Shown: positions 34,531 to 43,402, counted from the first letter of the stretch. The stretch: DNA of 64,000 bases from Paenibacillus sp. Soil766 (GCF_001428105.1 NZ_LMSJ01000008.1:62001-126000); one strand, 5' to 3'. Made by a program: numbers and translations. Notes: generated by a model from the letters alone, not told the origin.

Positions 34531-34663
34531 CTAGTGAGTTCAAAGGTTTTTAAAATGGGACTTGTTATAACATGGATTTTGAGACGAGTGATCATGGAAG
34601 GTGCCTCGACAAGTCACATTCCAGATTTGCCATAAAAAAGACCTTTCCAACTAGAATGGTCTG

Positions 34664-35368
34664 TTACTGACTGGCATGCCACAAATAGTACTCAGCATTC
34701 TTTTCTGTGTACCCGATGACTTGCCGGCTGACAACCTTATTCATCTCCGCTTGAAGATGCTTGTCGGTTCCTTTACTACGAGAGCGAGCGGTCACCACAC
34801 CCTCCTTTACAATGACATACCTATATTCATAAAGATGATCGCATGGCTTACACATTAGAGCTCCGATATTCTGAATATCTGCTTTTTCACTATCGGTGCA
34901 CTTCGAACGCTGCTTTATATGGGCTGCGATTAAAAAATCGGCCGGCTTTTCCTCTCCGCAAAGTACACAACCTGCACTGGTCCGATCCTTTAGTAGTAAT
35001 CTGCGAAGTTTTGTTTGCTCTTTTCGACTCTTGGTAATCTTTAGACAATCCAAATCACCTGTTATCGGGTAATTGCCTTCAGTCTTTTCACATCCAGATT
35101 CTGCACTTTCCTGGTCTGGTTGAGGGGGTTGACGCTTTTCTTTCCGAGCTTTCATTTCAAGTTGCTTAGCTTCCATTGCTTCTTTTTTGGCAACCAGTTC
35201 AGCCTGCTCCCAAGGATCGATTATCCTTGTTCCGAGATAATCTGAATCAATATGGTCGTACATACCTTGTGTTTTGAAAAAAGTAAAACTCCCTTCGAAG
35301 TGAAGGGAGTCTAACTCATTTGCAATATCCGTGTGATTTTCCCGATCGTAGTACATATATTTTTTCAT
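34664..35368 (-). CDS. HNH-endonuclease-domain protein
   Basis: 234 residues, ATG behind AGGAGGAAAAAATT. The N-terminal 70 residues are unassigned, followed by a charged coiled segment (KKEAMEAKQLEMKARKEK). The HNH/zinc domain lies at about 125-185: CVLCGEEKPADFLIAAHIK with the catalytic His, then NIGALMCKPCDHLYEYRYV. The second Cys pair and the N-x8-H spacing are preserved. It is a probable nuclease of defence or mobile-element origin, but no partner methylase or toxin domain is adjacent. It is on the opposite strand to its neighbours, and a weak AGACC/GGTCT hairpin follows it at 34638-34660. Confidence 0.78.
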   Translation of the reverse strand: MKKYMYYDRENHTDIANELDSLHFEGSFTFFKTQGMYDHIDSDYLGTRIIDPWEQAELVAKKEAMEAKQLEMKARKEKRQPPQPDQESAESGCEKTEGNYPITGDLDCLKITKSRKEQTKLRRLLLKDRTSAGCVLCGEEKPADFLIAAHIKQRSKCTDSEKADIQNIGALMCKPCDHLYEYRYVIVKEGVVTARSRSKGTDKHLQAEMNKVVSRQVIGYTEKNAEYYLWHASQ

Positions 35369-35780
35369 AATTTTTTCCTCCTATTTAATTTTTGATAGGG
35401 CCAACCTTGGTGCAAAATTTAACACGTGTATAGTTATGGCTAAGTCGGGGAAAAACCCACGCTATATTCTAATTAACATGAAATCCCTATGAATTTGTAC
35501 TAGTTGAACCTAAAAGGTTCACTGATTCTCGTGGTGCGGCGCTTGCGCTGGATGTATGGCTAAAAGGAGATAGTTTCATGACGAACAGGCAGCAAGTATT
35601 TTGGGTTGCCTATTGAACCAGGATAGTGGAGTGAAATTGAAAATTAATATATACAAAATGAAGTGAATTACTAGAGATTTATGGAAACTATTCACAATAA
35701 AAACTGTCTAACGTATAGAGTGGCTTACAAAAAGAATTCTGTTTTAAAGCTCTATCTGAATTTGTTGGGGGGTAAGCGTT
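35369..35780. other. Intergenic region with a short coding-like remnant
   Basis: 412 bases. Between about 35481 and 35615 the plus strand stays open (YEFVLVEPKRFTDSRGAALA and onward to FWVAY) without a start in front and with a stop at the end. It looks like a gene fossil, but I cannot name the family. The rest is AT-rich, with no feature seen. Confidence 0.35.
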
Positions 35781-36089
35781 ATGTTTCTTCTAAGAAAATT
35801 CACTTTTTGGTTCCCAGTAATGAACATAATAATATATCTAAGTGACTATTTGGGGAGTGGATTAGCAAATATTATTCTTAGTCAATTTCCTCCAAATACT
35901 TGGTTGATAAGAGCTGAGCCATTCAGAGACTGGATGATAAACGAAAGTGCTTTTGGGGGTAGTAGTATTTTAGTTACCTTTCGGTTCACAGCATATTTAA
36001 TTCATTTCTGTTTTTTTCTTAGTATAGGATTTGTCTTGGATTACATTATACATTTATTCAAATCGCGGCTATTTCCTTTAGCTCGTTAA
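35781..36089 (+). CDS. Small membrane protein of unknown function
   Basis: 102 residues, ATG behind TTGGGGGGTAAGC. Two or three hydrophobic helices (FWFPVMNIIIYLSDYLG; FRFTAYLIHFCFFLSIGFVL). It ends with a basic tail. No family recognised. Confidence 0.6.
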   Translation: MFLLRKFTFWFPVMNIIIYLSDYLGSGLANIILSQFPPNTWLIRAEPFRDWMINESAFGGSSILVTFRFTAYLIHFCFFLSIGFVLDYIIHLFKSRLFPLAR

Positions 36090-36205
36090 AGTGCGGGCGG
36101 ATTAGTTGAATAGAGGCTGCAACATTCGTGAGGATTTCCACGTCTCAATTTCACTTGATAGATTTGTAAAGGGGTGGAAATCCAACTGCACAAGAGGTTT
36201 TAAGA

Positions 36206-36466
36206 ATGGATTTGAAAGCTAATATTTTCATGCATAAAGACACCATTTATATTGCAGGAGTTCCTTGGGTAGACGAGTTAAAATTAACCAAAGACATGCA
36301 AGTAACTGAAATCAGACACCGAAGTAATGATAAAGATTTAAAAAATGGAACAGCAAATAAACTGGAAGTGGGAACAAAGATATTCCGTGTCAAAGAGCGA
36401 AATGACATATTGATAGCTGAAACAGAAAAAGGTGACATCAGATTTAATCAATTAGTTGAAGGATAA
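36206..36466 (+). CDS. Small hypothetical protein (86 aa)
   Basis: Cytosolic and beta-rich, with no membrane segment. The closing RFNQLVEG and the repeated ILIAETEKGDIRF-like strands suggest a compact barrel. The ribosome binding site is weak (AAGAGG). It is followed immediately by repeat copy E (36468-36500, ATTAAACTAACGAAGGAACG then ATAGCTCATAA). Function unknown. Confidence 0.55.
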   Translation: MDLKANIFMHKDTIYIAGVPWVDELKLTKDMQVTEIRHRSNDKDLKNGTANKLEVGTKIFRVKERNDILIAETEKGDIRFNQLVEG

Positions 36467-36467
36467 C

Positions 36468-36501
36468 TAATTGATTAAACTAACGAAGGAACGATAGCTC
36501 A
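36468..36501. repeat. Accessory-zone repeat, copy E (left half)
   Basis: TTGATTAAACTAACGAAGGAACGATAGCTCATAA directly at the 3' end of the 86-residue gene, within 2 bases of its stop. Confidence 0.5.
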
Positions 36502-36576
36502 TAAGAGAAACAAAGGCAGTTGGTCAGCACGACAAGCTGTTGACGGATTACAAGAGTGAATTGGGAGCGATTTATT

Positions 36577-36807
36577 ATGACACATGAGGATTTTCTTGAA
36601 CTAAAGAAACGAGTTGGATGGGGAGAGGAATTTCTCATTTACCATAAAGAGATTGGCTATTGGATAAGTCGTAATAAAGACGGGGTATATTTTACAAGAA
36701 ATCATGATGGGTTTACGCAAGAGTTCCGCAATTCAGATGAACTTTTCGAAAACGCGAAGATTGGTGATAAATACCTAAGAGATTTATGGGGCGAAATAGA
36801 ATGGTAA
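36577..36807 (+). CDS. Small hypothetical protein (76 aa)
   Basis: ATG at 36577, behind TGGGAG at 8-9 bases; an in-frame GTG at 36556 is the alternative. Acidic/aromatic, with no membrane segment (EEFLIYHKEIGYWISRNKDG, EFRNSDELFENAKIG). It resembles small immunity-type or stand-alone domains of unknown function. Repeat copy F follows 15 bases after the stop. Confidence 0.55.
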   Translation: MTHEDFLELKKRVGWGEEFLIYHKEIGYWISRNKDGVYFTRNHDGFTQEFRNSDELFENAKIGDKYLRDLWGEIEW

Positions 36808-36821
36808 GAAAGGTAACTGAT

Positions 36822-36915
36822 TGTTGAGCTAACGAAAGAACGTTAGTTCAATAAACAGCAAAGGCGGCAGCCTAAGACTTTGTTTTTTCAGTCCTAGTCC
36901 GCCGCTGTTTCTTTT
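36822..36915. repeat. Accessory-zone repeat, copy F, with terminator hairpin
   Basis: The best-preserved left half: TTGAGCTAACG AAAGAA CGTTAGTTCAA, an 11-bp stem with one G-T pair. It is followed by a long GGCGGCAGCCTAAGAC/GTCCTAGTCCGCCGCTG hairpin and TTTCTTTTT. Confidence 0.7.
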
Positions 36916-37242
36916 TCAATATAATTACAAACAACTATATTCTTGAAAATTTATTTTATACAAAATAATATTTGGCATTCGAATCAAACATAACACACTT
37001 TTGTATGGACATATGGAGGCTTGATAAGGTTGCCTGGTATAATAAAAATCCAGCAGTCACGTTTGGGAGTGGTGTTCGGATTTATACGATCAGAACGTAT
37101 ACGGCTCCTACCGAGTTTTTCGCGGTGGTAGCTGAGCGGAATAAGCCAGAGGATGTGGGGCTACGTGTCGTCGTCGCAGGTGTTGTCAAGCTCATAAAAA
37201 CTTATGTCAACAGACATGATTTTTTTATTTTTGTTGTAAGGT
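36916..37242. other. Non-coding or decayed stretch
   Basis: About 330 bases. A plus-strand frame from 36972 (94 residues; MDIWRLDKVAWYNKNPAV, TYTAPTEFFAVVAERNKPED) has no ribosome binding site and runs into the YyaL remnant. I cannot support it as a gene. Confidence 0.35.
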
Positions 37243-37312
37243 ATGCTGATCGCTGAGAAATCACCATACTTACTTCAACATGCGCACAATCCAGTGGGAT
37301 GGTTTCCTTGTA
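37243..37312 (+). pseudogene. N-terminal remnant of a YyaL/DUF255 thioredoxin-domain protein
   Basis: [20 protein letters not shown] followed by FPC matches the hallmark start [19 protein letters not shown] of the DUF255 (YyaL/SSP411) family, with a D-to-G change and loss of everything after about 23 residues. Confidence 0.75.
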
Positions 37313-37344
37313 GAGCAGGATCATGTTTTTTTGACTGTTCTGTT

Positions 37345-37890
37345 TCAGGATTCTGGAATAATGGTAAAGGCAATAGTTCGAATTGGTGCATCCAGATCAT
37401 TAATTTTGTTAGTAGTGTTGTAGTATTTTATCATTAGGTCGTTTAATTCATTTTGAAATTTAATAAAATTTTCATCATCAAGCTTTAATTCTACAAGTGA
37501 AAAAGTAGAAACATCATCTGAGCAATCTTGCTCTTCTAATTTGGTAAGATAGTTTTGATATTGAGTCATAAGCGATAATTGGTAATACGAAATATAATTC
37601 AGCTTTTCCTTACTAGAAGACTTTTTCCACTCATCTGCACTAAGTCGGGCTTCTTCTTCATTTAAAATGTAGTATTTTTCGGAAATGGATCTCACTTTTT
37701 TTTCTTTCATAATGCGGATAACTCCAGCATCTAATAAAACTTGTATATGTCTATATAAAGTTGCTTGAGGCACATCTTTAATGATTTTTACCATTTCAAG
37801 TGAAGTCAGTCCATTTTCTTTGTTTCTCATTAAAGCTTGAGAAATCTTCATCCTTACTGGGTGCAGGATAATGTCAGCTTTATTAGCCAT
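37345..37890 (-). CDS. Winged-helix transcriptional regulator (ArsR-like), divergent from the ABC operon
   Basis: 181 residues, ATG behind GGGGAGAGAAAAAA. The N-terminal wHTH is [40 protein letters not shown] and [20 protein letters not shown]. The C-terminal 100 residues are helical, acidic and of unknown ligand. It is divergent from the YxlEFG-like genes, and the 180-base gap holds two AT-rich palindromes, so local repression is likely. Its 3' end overlaps the remnant region downstream. Confidence 0.85.
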   Translation of the reverse strand: MANKADIILHPVRMKISQALMRNKENGLTSLEMVKIIKDVPQATLYRHIQVLLDAGVIRIMKEKKVRSISEKYYILNEEEARLSADEWKKSSSKEKLNYISYYQLSLMTQYQNYLTKLEEQDCSDDVSTFSLVELKLDDENFIKFQNELNDLMIKYYNTTNKINDLDAPIRTIAFTIIPES

Positions 37891-37933
37891 TTTTTTCTCT
37901 CCCCAATCAAAAAAATATCCCGTTATTATCTAT

Positions 37934-37951
37934 AATGATAATATTATCATT
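37934..37951. promoter_or_regulatory. Candidate operator 1 (18-bp palindrome)
   Basis: AATGATAATATTATCATT, a perfect palindrome about 45 bases upstream of the ArsR-like gene start. Confidence 0.7.
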
Positions 37952-38020
37952 GTAAATAACAATAAGAATTAAAACAATATTCTTTAAAGAAAAAATAAGT
38001 GTAACATTTCGCGTTCATAT

Positions 38021-38044
38021 GTTATCATTATCGATAATGATAAC
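38021..38044. promoter_or_regulatory. Candidate operator 2 (24-bp palindrome)
   Basis: GTTATCATTATCGATAATGA then TAAC: a perfect 24-bp palindrome 35 bases upstream of the YxlE-like start. It shares the half-site AATGATAA with operator 1, which points to one dimeric regulator binding both sides of the divergent promoter. Confidence 0.75.
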
Positions 38045-38078
38045 ATATTGATTAATAATGACTTAGGAAGTGGTTAAT

Positions 38079-38318
38079 TTGCAAATGCATTACGGGTGGA
38101 ACGAATTAAAAGATATTGATTTCATGTCTGTATTGCCGGTTATTTTACCGGTCCTTGCTGTAGGGATGATTTTGATCCTAATAGCATTAATGGATTTATT
38201 CAAGCACAGAAAAACGAGGAAAAATGTTTTGCTGTGGAGTCTCATTATTATTTTTCTAAACACGTTTGGTCCGATTCTATACTTTGTTATTGGCAGAAAG
38301 GACAATGAAAGAATATGA
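38079..38318 (+). CDS. YxlE-like small membrane protein (PLDc_N domain)
   Basis: About 79 residues. TTG at 38079 is preferred (AGGAAG eight bases upstream), with an ATG at 38085 as alternative. Two hydrophobic helices (VLPVILPVLAVGMILILIAL and NVLLWSLIIIFLNTFGPILY) end in FVIGRKDNERI, the phospholipase-D-nuclease N-terminal (PLDc_N) signature. In B. subtilis the same gene order yxlE-yxlF-yxlG occurs in the sigY operon. It overlaps the next gene by 4 bases. Confidence 0.8.
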   Translation: MQMHYGWNELKDIDFMSVLPVILPVLAVGMILILIALMDLFKHRKTRKNVLLWSLIIIFLNTFGPILYFVIGRKDNERI

Positions 38319-39220
38319 AATTAGAAGTCAAAAATGTTACTAAAACATATAAAGAAAAAACGGCTGTAAATAACTTTTCAATGGTTCTGCAATCTGGAGA
38401 ATGTGTGGGATTGATTGGGCCGAATGGGGCTGGTAAATCGACACTCATCAAAGTTATTTCAGATATTATTAATCCTACAATGGGAGAAATATTGCTTAAC
38501 GGGAAGAAAATTTCGCAAATGAAAAAGGAAATTGGCTACTTACCACAGTACCCTAATTTTTATCATTGGATGACTGCACAAGAAACTCTTGCTTTCATGG
38601 GGGAACTATCAGGACTAAGAAAAGAAGAATTAACAAAGGCAATCCCAGAAATATTATCGAAAGTAGGGTTAAGTGGAGAAGAGAATTCAAAAGTTGGAAC
38701 ATTTTCAGGTGGAATGAAACAAAGACTTGGCATTGCACAGGCGTTGTTACACAAACCATCATTGATTGTAATGGATGAGCCGGTATCGGCATTAGACCCA
38801 ATTGGTCGAAGAGAAGTACTGAATCTAATCGAAGAAATCAAGAGAGAGACTACGATTTTATTGTCGACGCATATATTAAGCGATGCAGAAGAAATATGTG
38901 AAAGATTTATTATAATCAAAAATGGGCAAAAAATTGAAGATACAACTATCTCCGACTTGTTAAACAGCAATCGCGAAAATAAAATGATTTTTGAAGTTAT
39001 GTCTATCAATCAAGAATGGATGGAAGTTTTGAAAAATTTGAACTATGTAAAGGATGTAGAAGCAGTAGGAAATAAAATAAAAATTGAAGTTGAACATATA
39101 GGTTTGAATAAAAACATGTTAATAAGAAGTGCTTTGGAACATCGGGTTGATCTCGTAAAGTTTGAAATCACCAAAGATACATTAGAAGAGATATTCATAA
39201 AATTGGTGGTGGAAAAATGA
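38315..39220 (+). CDS. ABC transporter ATP-binding protein (YxlF-like)
   Basis: 301 residues. Walker A GPNGAGKST, signature FSGGMKQRLGIAQALL, Walker B LIVMDEPVSALDP, switch His in LLSTHILSD. A C-terminal regulatory extension (about 215-301) is typical of drug and bacteriocin-immunity type exporters. ATGA overlap upstream with the PLDc_N gene and downstream with the permease indicates one complex. It is regulated by the divergent ArsR-like protein by inference. Confidence 0.93.
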   Translation: MKLEVKNVTKTYKEKTAVNNFSMVLQSGECVGLIGPNGAGKSTLIKVISDIINPTMGEILLNGKKISQMKKEIGYLPQYPNFYHWMTAQETLAFMGELSGLRKEELTKAIPEILSKVGLSGEENSKVGTFSGGMKQRLGIAQALLHKPSLIVMDEPVSALDPIGRREVLNLIEEIKRETTILLSTHILSDAEEICERFIIIKNGQKIEDTTISDLLNSNRENKMIFEVMSINQEWMEVLKNLNYVKDVEAVGNKIKIEVEHIGLNKNMLIRSALEHRVDLVKFEITKDTLEEIFIKLVVEK

Positions 39221-40005
39221 ATAATTTTAATGTGCTAATGAAAAAGGAATTTGTTCAAATGGTACGTGAATTTAAAGTTATTTGGCTACCTCTTGTATTT
39301 ATATTTTTAGGAGTAACTCAACCAGTTGTTAGCTATTATTTACCCTCCATATTAGAAACACTCGGTGGAGCACAAGGTATCACAATTGATCCTAGTATGG
39401 CTGCTCAACAAGGTGGGGAAGTACTCGCAACTACTTTAGCTGCTCAATTTGATCAGTTGGGGATTATAATTATTGCAATTTCTATGATGGGGGTCTTACA
39501 GACAGATAAAGTCAACGGTATGTTGGCTTTTATTCTTACGAGACCGGTCACTATAGTATCGTACATAGGTGGTAAAATAATTGCCAATTTCATATTTGTT
39601 GCTTGTTCTGTAGTGTTAGGTTACTTGATTTCGTATATGTATGTTAAAATACTGTTTACAAATGTAAATTTTGTGGACGCGATAATAGCTTCATTGTTCT
39701 ATTTGTTATGGGTTCTGTTTATGGTAACCTTCACTACGATGATAAGTACTATTTTTAATAGTCAAGGTATTATTGCATTAATTTCAATTGTATTCCTACT
39801 AGGCTGTAGAATTGTACTTGGTTTGAGTACTCTTACAGATTTTATGAATCCCGCAAGTATGAGTAAACATGCCATGGAAGTATTAATTACAGGGGCAGTC
39901 AACCCCAACGTAATATGGAATGTTTTAATGGTACTTATATGGATTGTACTAACAATCATTGTAACGATCTTTTGGATTTCTAGTAAAAAGCCCAAGTCAG
40001 ACTAA
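39217..40005 (+). CDS. ABC transporter permease (ABC-2 type, YxlG-like)
   Basis: 262 residues with about six membrane helices (FIFLGVTQPVVSYYL; LGIIIIAISMMGVLQ; FIFVACSVVLGYLISYMYV; SLFYLLWVLFMVTFT; IIALISIVFLLGCRIV; IVLTIIVTIFWISSK). It has a cytosolic N-terminal helix and an extracellular loop after TM1, the ABC-2 layout. It pairs with the preceding ATPase. The substrate is unknown; detoxification or bacteriocin immunity is plausible from the family. A repeat copy begins at its stop codon. Confidence 0.88.
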   Translation: MNNFNVLMKKEFVQMVREFKVIWLPLVFIFLGVTQPVVSYYLPSILETLGGAQGITIDPSMAAQQGGEVLATTLAAQFDQLGIIIIAISMMGVLQTDKVNGMLAFILTRPVTIVSYIGGKIIANFIFVACSVVLGYLISYMYVKILFTNVNFVDAIIASLFYLLWVLFMVTFTTMISTIFNSQGIIALISIVFLLGCRIVLGLSTLTDFMNPASMSKHAMEVLITGAVNPNVIWNVLMVLIWIVLTIIVTIFWISSKKPKSD

Positions 40006-40130
40006 CGAATGGGCTCTAAGGCACCATAGTTCGAACTTGGAACGATATAGGGTGGCAACCTGTATACATAGCATATCGAAATTCGAGGGATATAGTGATT
40101 GAGCTAACGCGAAACTATAGCAACACAACA
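40002..40130. repeat. Accessory-zone repeats, degenerate copies G1 and G2
   Basis: GACTAACGAATGGGCTCTAAGGCACCATAGTTCGAAC at 40002-40038 overlaps the permease stop. ATTGAGCTAACGCGAAACTATAGCAACACAAC lies at 40098-40129, just before the Dabb remnant. Confidence 0.45.
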
Positions 40131-40157
40131 TTAAGGTTAAAAAAGGAGCAATTAGCG

Positions 40158-40342
40158 ATGTACGAACATCTCGTTGTATTCAAGTTCAATACTAATGTCA
40201 CGCCAATCAAGCAACAGGAATTGCTGGATCAATTGTTAACGTTTCGGGATCATATGGTCCGCATCCCGTTCATCAGGAATTTGTTAAATCGCTGGATGGT
40301 ATACTGGAAAATGTTATTGTAGTTGATTACCCATTGGTTTAA
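40158..40342 (+). pseudogene. Dabb (stress-responsive A/B barrel) gene with internal deletion and frameshift
   Basis: MYEHLVVFKFNTNVTP and QQELLDQLLTFRD are the first strand and helix of a Dabb domain. The sequence then jumps, in another frame, to YGPHPVHQEFVKSL and ENVIVVDYPLV, which is the end of the same domain. About 40 central codons are missing. The original ribosome binding site AAAGGAGC is intact. A hairpin CGAGGCTGCCG / CGGCAGCCTCG (40353-40382) terminates it. Confidence 0.8.
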
Positions 40343-40352
40343 GCAACCAATT

Positions 40353-40386
40353 CGAGGCTGCCGGTATAGATCGGCAGCCTCGTTGC
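40353..40386 (+). terminator. Hairpin terminator after the Dabb remnant
   Basis: Perfect 11-bp stem CGAGGCTGCCG / CGGCAGCCTCG with a GTATAGAT loop. It is the same GCTGCCG payload hairpin seen in the repeat units. Confidence 0.75.
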
Positions 40387-40389
40387 GCT

Positions 40390-41714
40390 AAACATTCCTG
40401 TTAGGGCTAAGAAATGGCCTTTGTCAGAAGTACAAAATCAACGAATTGAACGAATTACCACATCTCATCTTGTTATAGGTATCGATATGCTAAGGAAACT
40501 CATGTGGCGCAAGCTACGAATTTCCGTGGAATCGTGCTCTCGAATCGCCACCTCTCATTTAGTAATACCATAGAAGGCTTTGACAAGCTGCAATGTTGGA
40601 TAGAGGGAATCCAACAAAAGCACCGTTTGAACCGTGTAATCATTGGCATGGAACCCACTGGACATTATTGGTGGAACTTAGCGAATTGGCTTACAAACAA
40701 AGACTCGAACGTCGTCTTAGTGAATCCAGCCACCACCAAAAGAAACAAGGAGAATCGAGATAATAGTCCGTCCAAGAGTGATCCGAAGGATGCGCTTGTC
40801 ATCGCGAATATTGTAAGTCGTGGTTATTATTATGAACATACAAGGCAAGCTCAAGAGTTCCAAAGATTACGCACCCTAATGAGCGATCGGGAGTTCTGGG
40901 TCGCCTACAGTGTCCGGTTGCAGAATCGGATTATCCGTTGGTTAGATATTCGCTTTCCAGAGTATACATCGGTGTTTAAGGATTGGACTTGCAAACGTTC
41001 AATGGCCACATTGAAAGAATTACCGTTACCGCAGGATCTTGCGTCACGATCCATAACCGAGATGATTACGACTTGAAGAAAGCATATGCACAGAGCAGGC
41101 GGCTCTATAGGCACGCAGAAAGCTGCTGAACTTATTTCTCAAGCCAAACGGAGTGTAGGGGATGTCACGGCTTTAGCTGAGGCAAAGCGAGATTTAGAAC
41201 GATTAATCGAAGAGTATGAACGTATCGTGGAAATGCTAGAGAAGATGCAGAAGCAAAGCCTAGCCATACTTAATGAGATTCCGATGGCAAGTCAGCTTCG
41301 CTCCATTTTGCAGCGATTTTAGCTGGTGCGGGTGATCTAAGGCAGTATGCGCATGGTCGCCAGTTACTGCGAAAAGCCGGTCTTAATCTAGCTGAAAGTA
41401 AGTCGGGAAAACGGAAGGGACAGATCGTCATATCGAAACGAGGAGATTCTACCTTACGTAAATATTTGTTTCTCGCTACTCTACAGCTCATTGGTGTAAA
41501 TCCTGTATTTCGAGAGTTGCATGAGTATAACGTTAAGGTTAAGCATATGAAGAAGCTCAGATCCGTATTTAAACAGCTTGGAAAAGTAGCTCGAATCTTA
41601 ATCAGCATTGTCCAAAAAGGTGAAACATTTACGCCTGAAAAGGCAAGTCACATCATTGCGCAGGAAAAGCTAGAGATCACATCAAATGCTTACCTATTGC
41701 AAACCTATAGTTGA
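40390..41714 (+). pseudogene. IS110-family transposase, multiply frameshifted
   Basis: The protein is spread over several frames: QNQRIERITTSHLVIGID (40430-40485), then after a one-base loss AKETHVAQATNFRGIVLSNR with GMEPTGHYWWNLA and KSDPKDALVIANIV (DEDD RuvC-like catalytic acids) to 41076. An in-frame TGA follows, then HRAGGSIGTQKAAELI to 41322, then in another frame AGAGDLRQYAHGRQLLRKAG and QIVISKRGDSTLRKYLF to 41714. At least three lesions make it inactive. IS110 elements lack clear terminal inverted repeats, and I could not define the ends. Confidence 0.88.
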
Positions 41715-41720
41715 ACAATC

Positions 41721-41760
41721 AGGGAGCAGATCGCCGCAGCCGGCAGCTGCTCCCTTTTTC
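41721..41760 (+). terminator. Terminator after the transposase remnant
   Basis: AGGGAGCAG / CTGCTCCCT with an inner GCCGC-rich loop and TTTTTC tail, immediately followed by ATTGAACTAATGGGCAGA, a repeat right half (copy H, 41761-41780). Confidence 0.75.
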
Positions 41761-41899
41761 ATTGAACTAATGGGCAGATTTCAGCTATGTGTAGCTTCTT
41801 TAAGCAGAACTATGAAATAGCAGGTATGGGAATAATGGGTTATATGAGATGATTAAACTTGCTGGAAGGTGGTTTGTTGTATTTTTTACATAATCATAA

Positions 41900-42115
41900 G
41901 TGGTGTATGTCTGCTCATTATTATTGAGTGAAAGAGATTTATTCTTTCTAACAATAATGCAATTAGTATTGACAATATTGGTTGGCACAGGGAGTTTCTT
42001 TATATTTGGAGATTCCAATTTTGACGGGATTAACACTAAGATTCGAATGTTAAAGTACTTTGCAATTTGTTTAATAATATTATTGATAGTTTATTTTGTA
42101 ATGCATGGTCGATAA
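41900..42115 (+). CDS. Possible small membrane protein (uncertain)
   Basis: Up to 71 residues with two hydrophobic helices (FLTIMQLVLTILVGTGSFFI and YFAICLIILLIVYFVM). GTG start without a convincing ribosome binding site; an internal ATG at 41957 would leave 52 residues. It may be a fragment of a larger membrane protein. Confidence 0.35.
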   Translation: MVYVCSLLLSERDLFFLTIMQLVLTILVGTGSFFIFGDSNFDGINTKIRMLKYFAICLIILLIVYFVMHGR

Positions 42116-42174
42116 AAGGTGGAACGTATAAGGACCTAGACCAAGCCCCAAACATCAAAAATACAAATCTTCAT

Positions 42175-42206
42175 AAAATCTCCATCCTTTAAGGATGGAG
42201 ATTTTA
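42175..42206. terminator. Perfect 13-bp hairpin
   Basis: AAAATCTCCATCC / GGATGGAGATTTT with TTTAA loop. It is symmetrical and could act on either strand. Confidence 0.8.
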
Positions 42207-42242
42207 ACAACTTTCATAAGCAGGGTGTGAAATGTTATTGAA

Positions 42243-42563
42243 TTGGACCGATCTAAATTTATCTTTTCTGTATTAGTTTTGTGTATTTGTAGCACGTCAT
42301 TTGAGTTATTATTATTGCTAATACAACTTACATTGTTGAAGAATTCAGTTGCAATCATAACAGATCAAGTGGTAACCATCCTAAGTTTTATGCTTATCGG
42401 TATAACCATCTACGGTTTATTAAAGTCGTTTGGACGAAGCATAGGTTTATTTTTTTGGTTCAATATTATTTTGTTGGCAAATTTGTGGATATTAATGGGA
42501 GCATTGACAGGTTGGGAATATATTAAGGAACTGCTTCATATAAAAAATCTTTTTGGAGGTTAG
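42243..42563 (+). CDS. Small membrane protein of unknown function (106 aa)
   Basis: TTG start, weak upstream site. Three to four hydrophobic helices (FIFSVLVLCICSTSFELLLL; VVTILSFMLIGITIYGLL; IGLFFWFNIILLANLWILM). It ends in a short charged tail (ELLHIKNLFGG). No family recognised; the neighbours are decayed genes, so it may itself be non-functional. Confidence 0.5.
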   Translation: MDRSKFIFSVLVLCICSTSFELLLLLIQLTLLKNSVAIITDQVVTILSFMLIGITIYGLLKSFGRSIGLFFWFNIILLANLWILMGALTGWEYIKELLHIKNLFGG

Positions 42564-42697
42564 AGGAAGCACCTAAGTCCAGTAGAGATAGCTAGGATGT
42601 AGGGGAGTTGGATAGCAAGAGAGATTGCAAAAAGGGCTGTTACCCAAATACATTAATCCAGCGTCAAATATAAGAATTGTAAAAGGGAGTGGTGATA

Positions 42698-43359
42698 TTG
42701 AAAAAGTTTTTACTTGGTTTAACGTGTGGGATCGCTCTAACCGCAACGACAGCAGGGTATGCTTCAGAAACGATTAATGTGTAGCAGAAAATATGGGATC
42801 TACCCTGGAGTACGATGAAAGTACACAGACAATAAAGATGAATTATAACAACGTCGCAAGCTATTCAGTAAATCTCACCGACAATGAAGCAAAAGATATT
42901 CTTAAACAGATCATTCCGAAGGCAGTAAAATTCTATGGAGTGTTTAATGGAACTGGTTCGTTTAAACTCGATAAGACGAAAACGATTCCAGGTGAACCTA
43001 ATTACGCTCAGGTAATCGACGAAAAGATCACTTCCATTGAGGACTTGAAAAAATGGGTGGAGGAAACTTTCACAAAAGATGTTGCTCAAACGGTTTTCTT
43101 TTCTCGTTACCTGACTCCTGGAATAGGCAGTCTGCCACTTTATAAGGATTACGAAGGGAAGCTTTATAATGACACAGGGAATGGAGGACACGGATGGGCA
43201 TTTGATTACTTAACTGATACCGCAAAGGTAATAAGCCAGAAAGATAATGTTGCGGTAGTTGAGTTAGATAGAACATTGTTTAATAATCCAGATATAAAAT
43301 TGACCCTAAGAATTGAATATATAAATGATAAATGGAAACTGGCATCACGACTTGATTAA
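42698..43359 (+). pseudogene. Secreted stalk-domain/IseA-like protein with internal deletion and frameshift
   Basis: A TTG start behind AAAGGGAGTGG encodes a good signal peptide (MKKFLLGLTCGIALTATTAG, then YASETINV) ending at TAG 42782. A different frame continues with ENMGSTLEYDESTQTIKMNY, the end of a copper-amine-oxidase-N/stalk domain, and an intact C-terminal domain (ILKQIIPKAVKFYGVFNGTG, YDYLTDTAKVISQ-like segments) resembling the IseA inhibitor of D,L-endopeptidases. Most of the stalk domain (about 60-70 codons) is missing. The C-terminal part alone (42793-43359) could still be translated from its ATG but would not be secreted. Confidence 0.75.
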
Positions 43360-43367
43360 GCGCGGAT

Positions 43368-43402
43368 TATCGCGCTAACGGATAACTATAGTTCAACATT
43401 TT
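43368..43402. repeat. Accessory-zone repeat, copy I
   Basis: TCGCGCTAACGGATAACTATAGTTCAACA just after the IseA-like frame. The left arm is degenerate. Confidence 0.5.
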
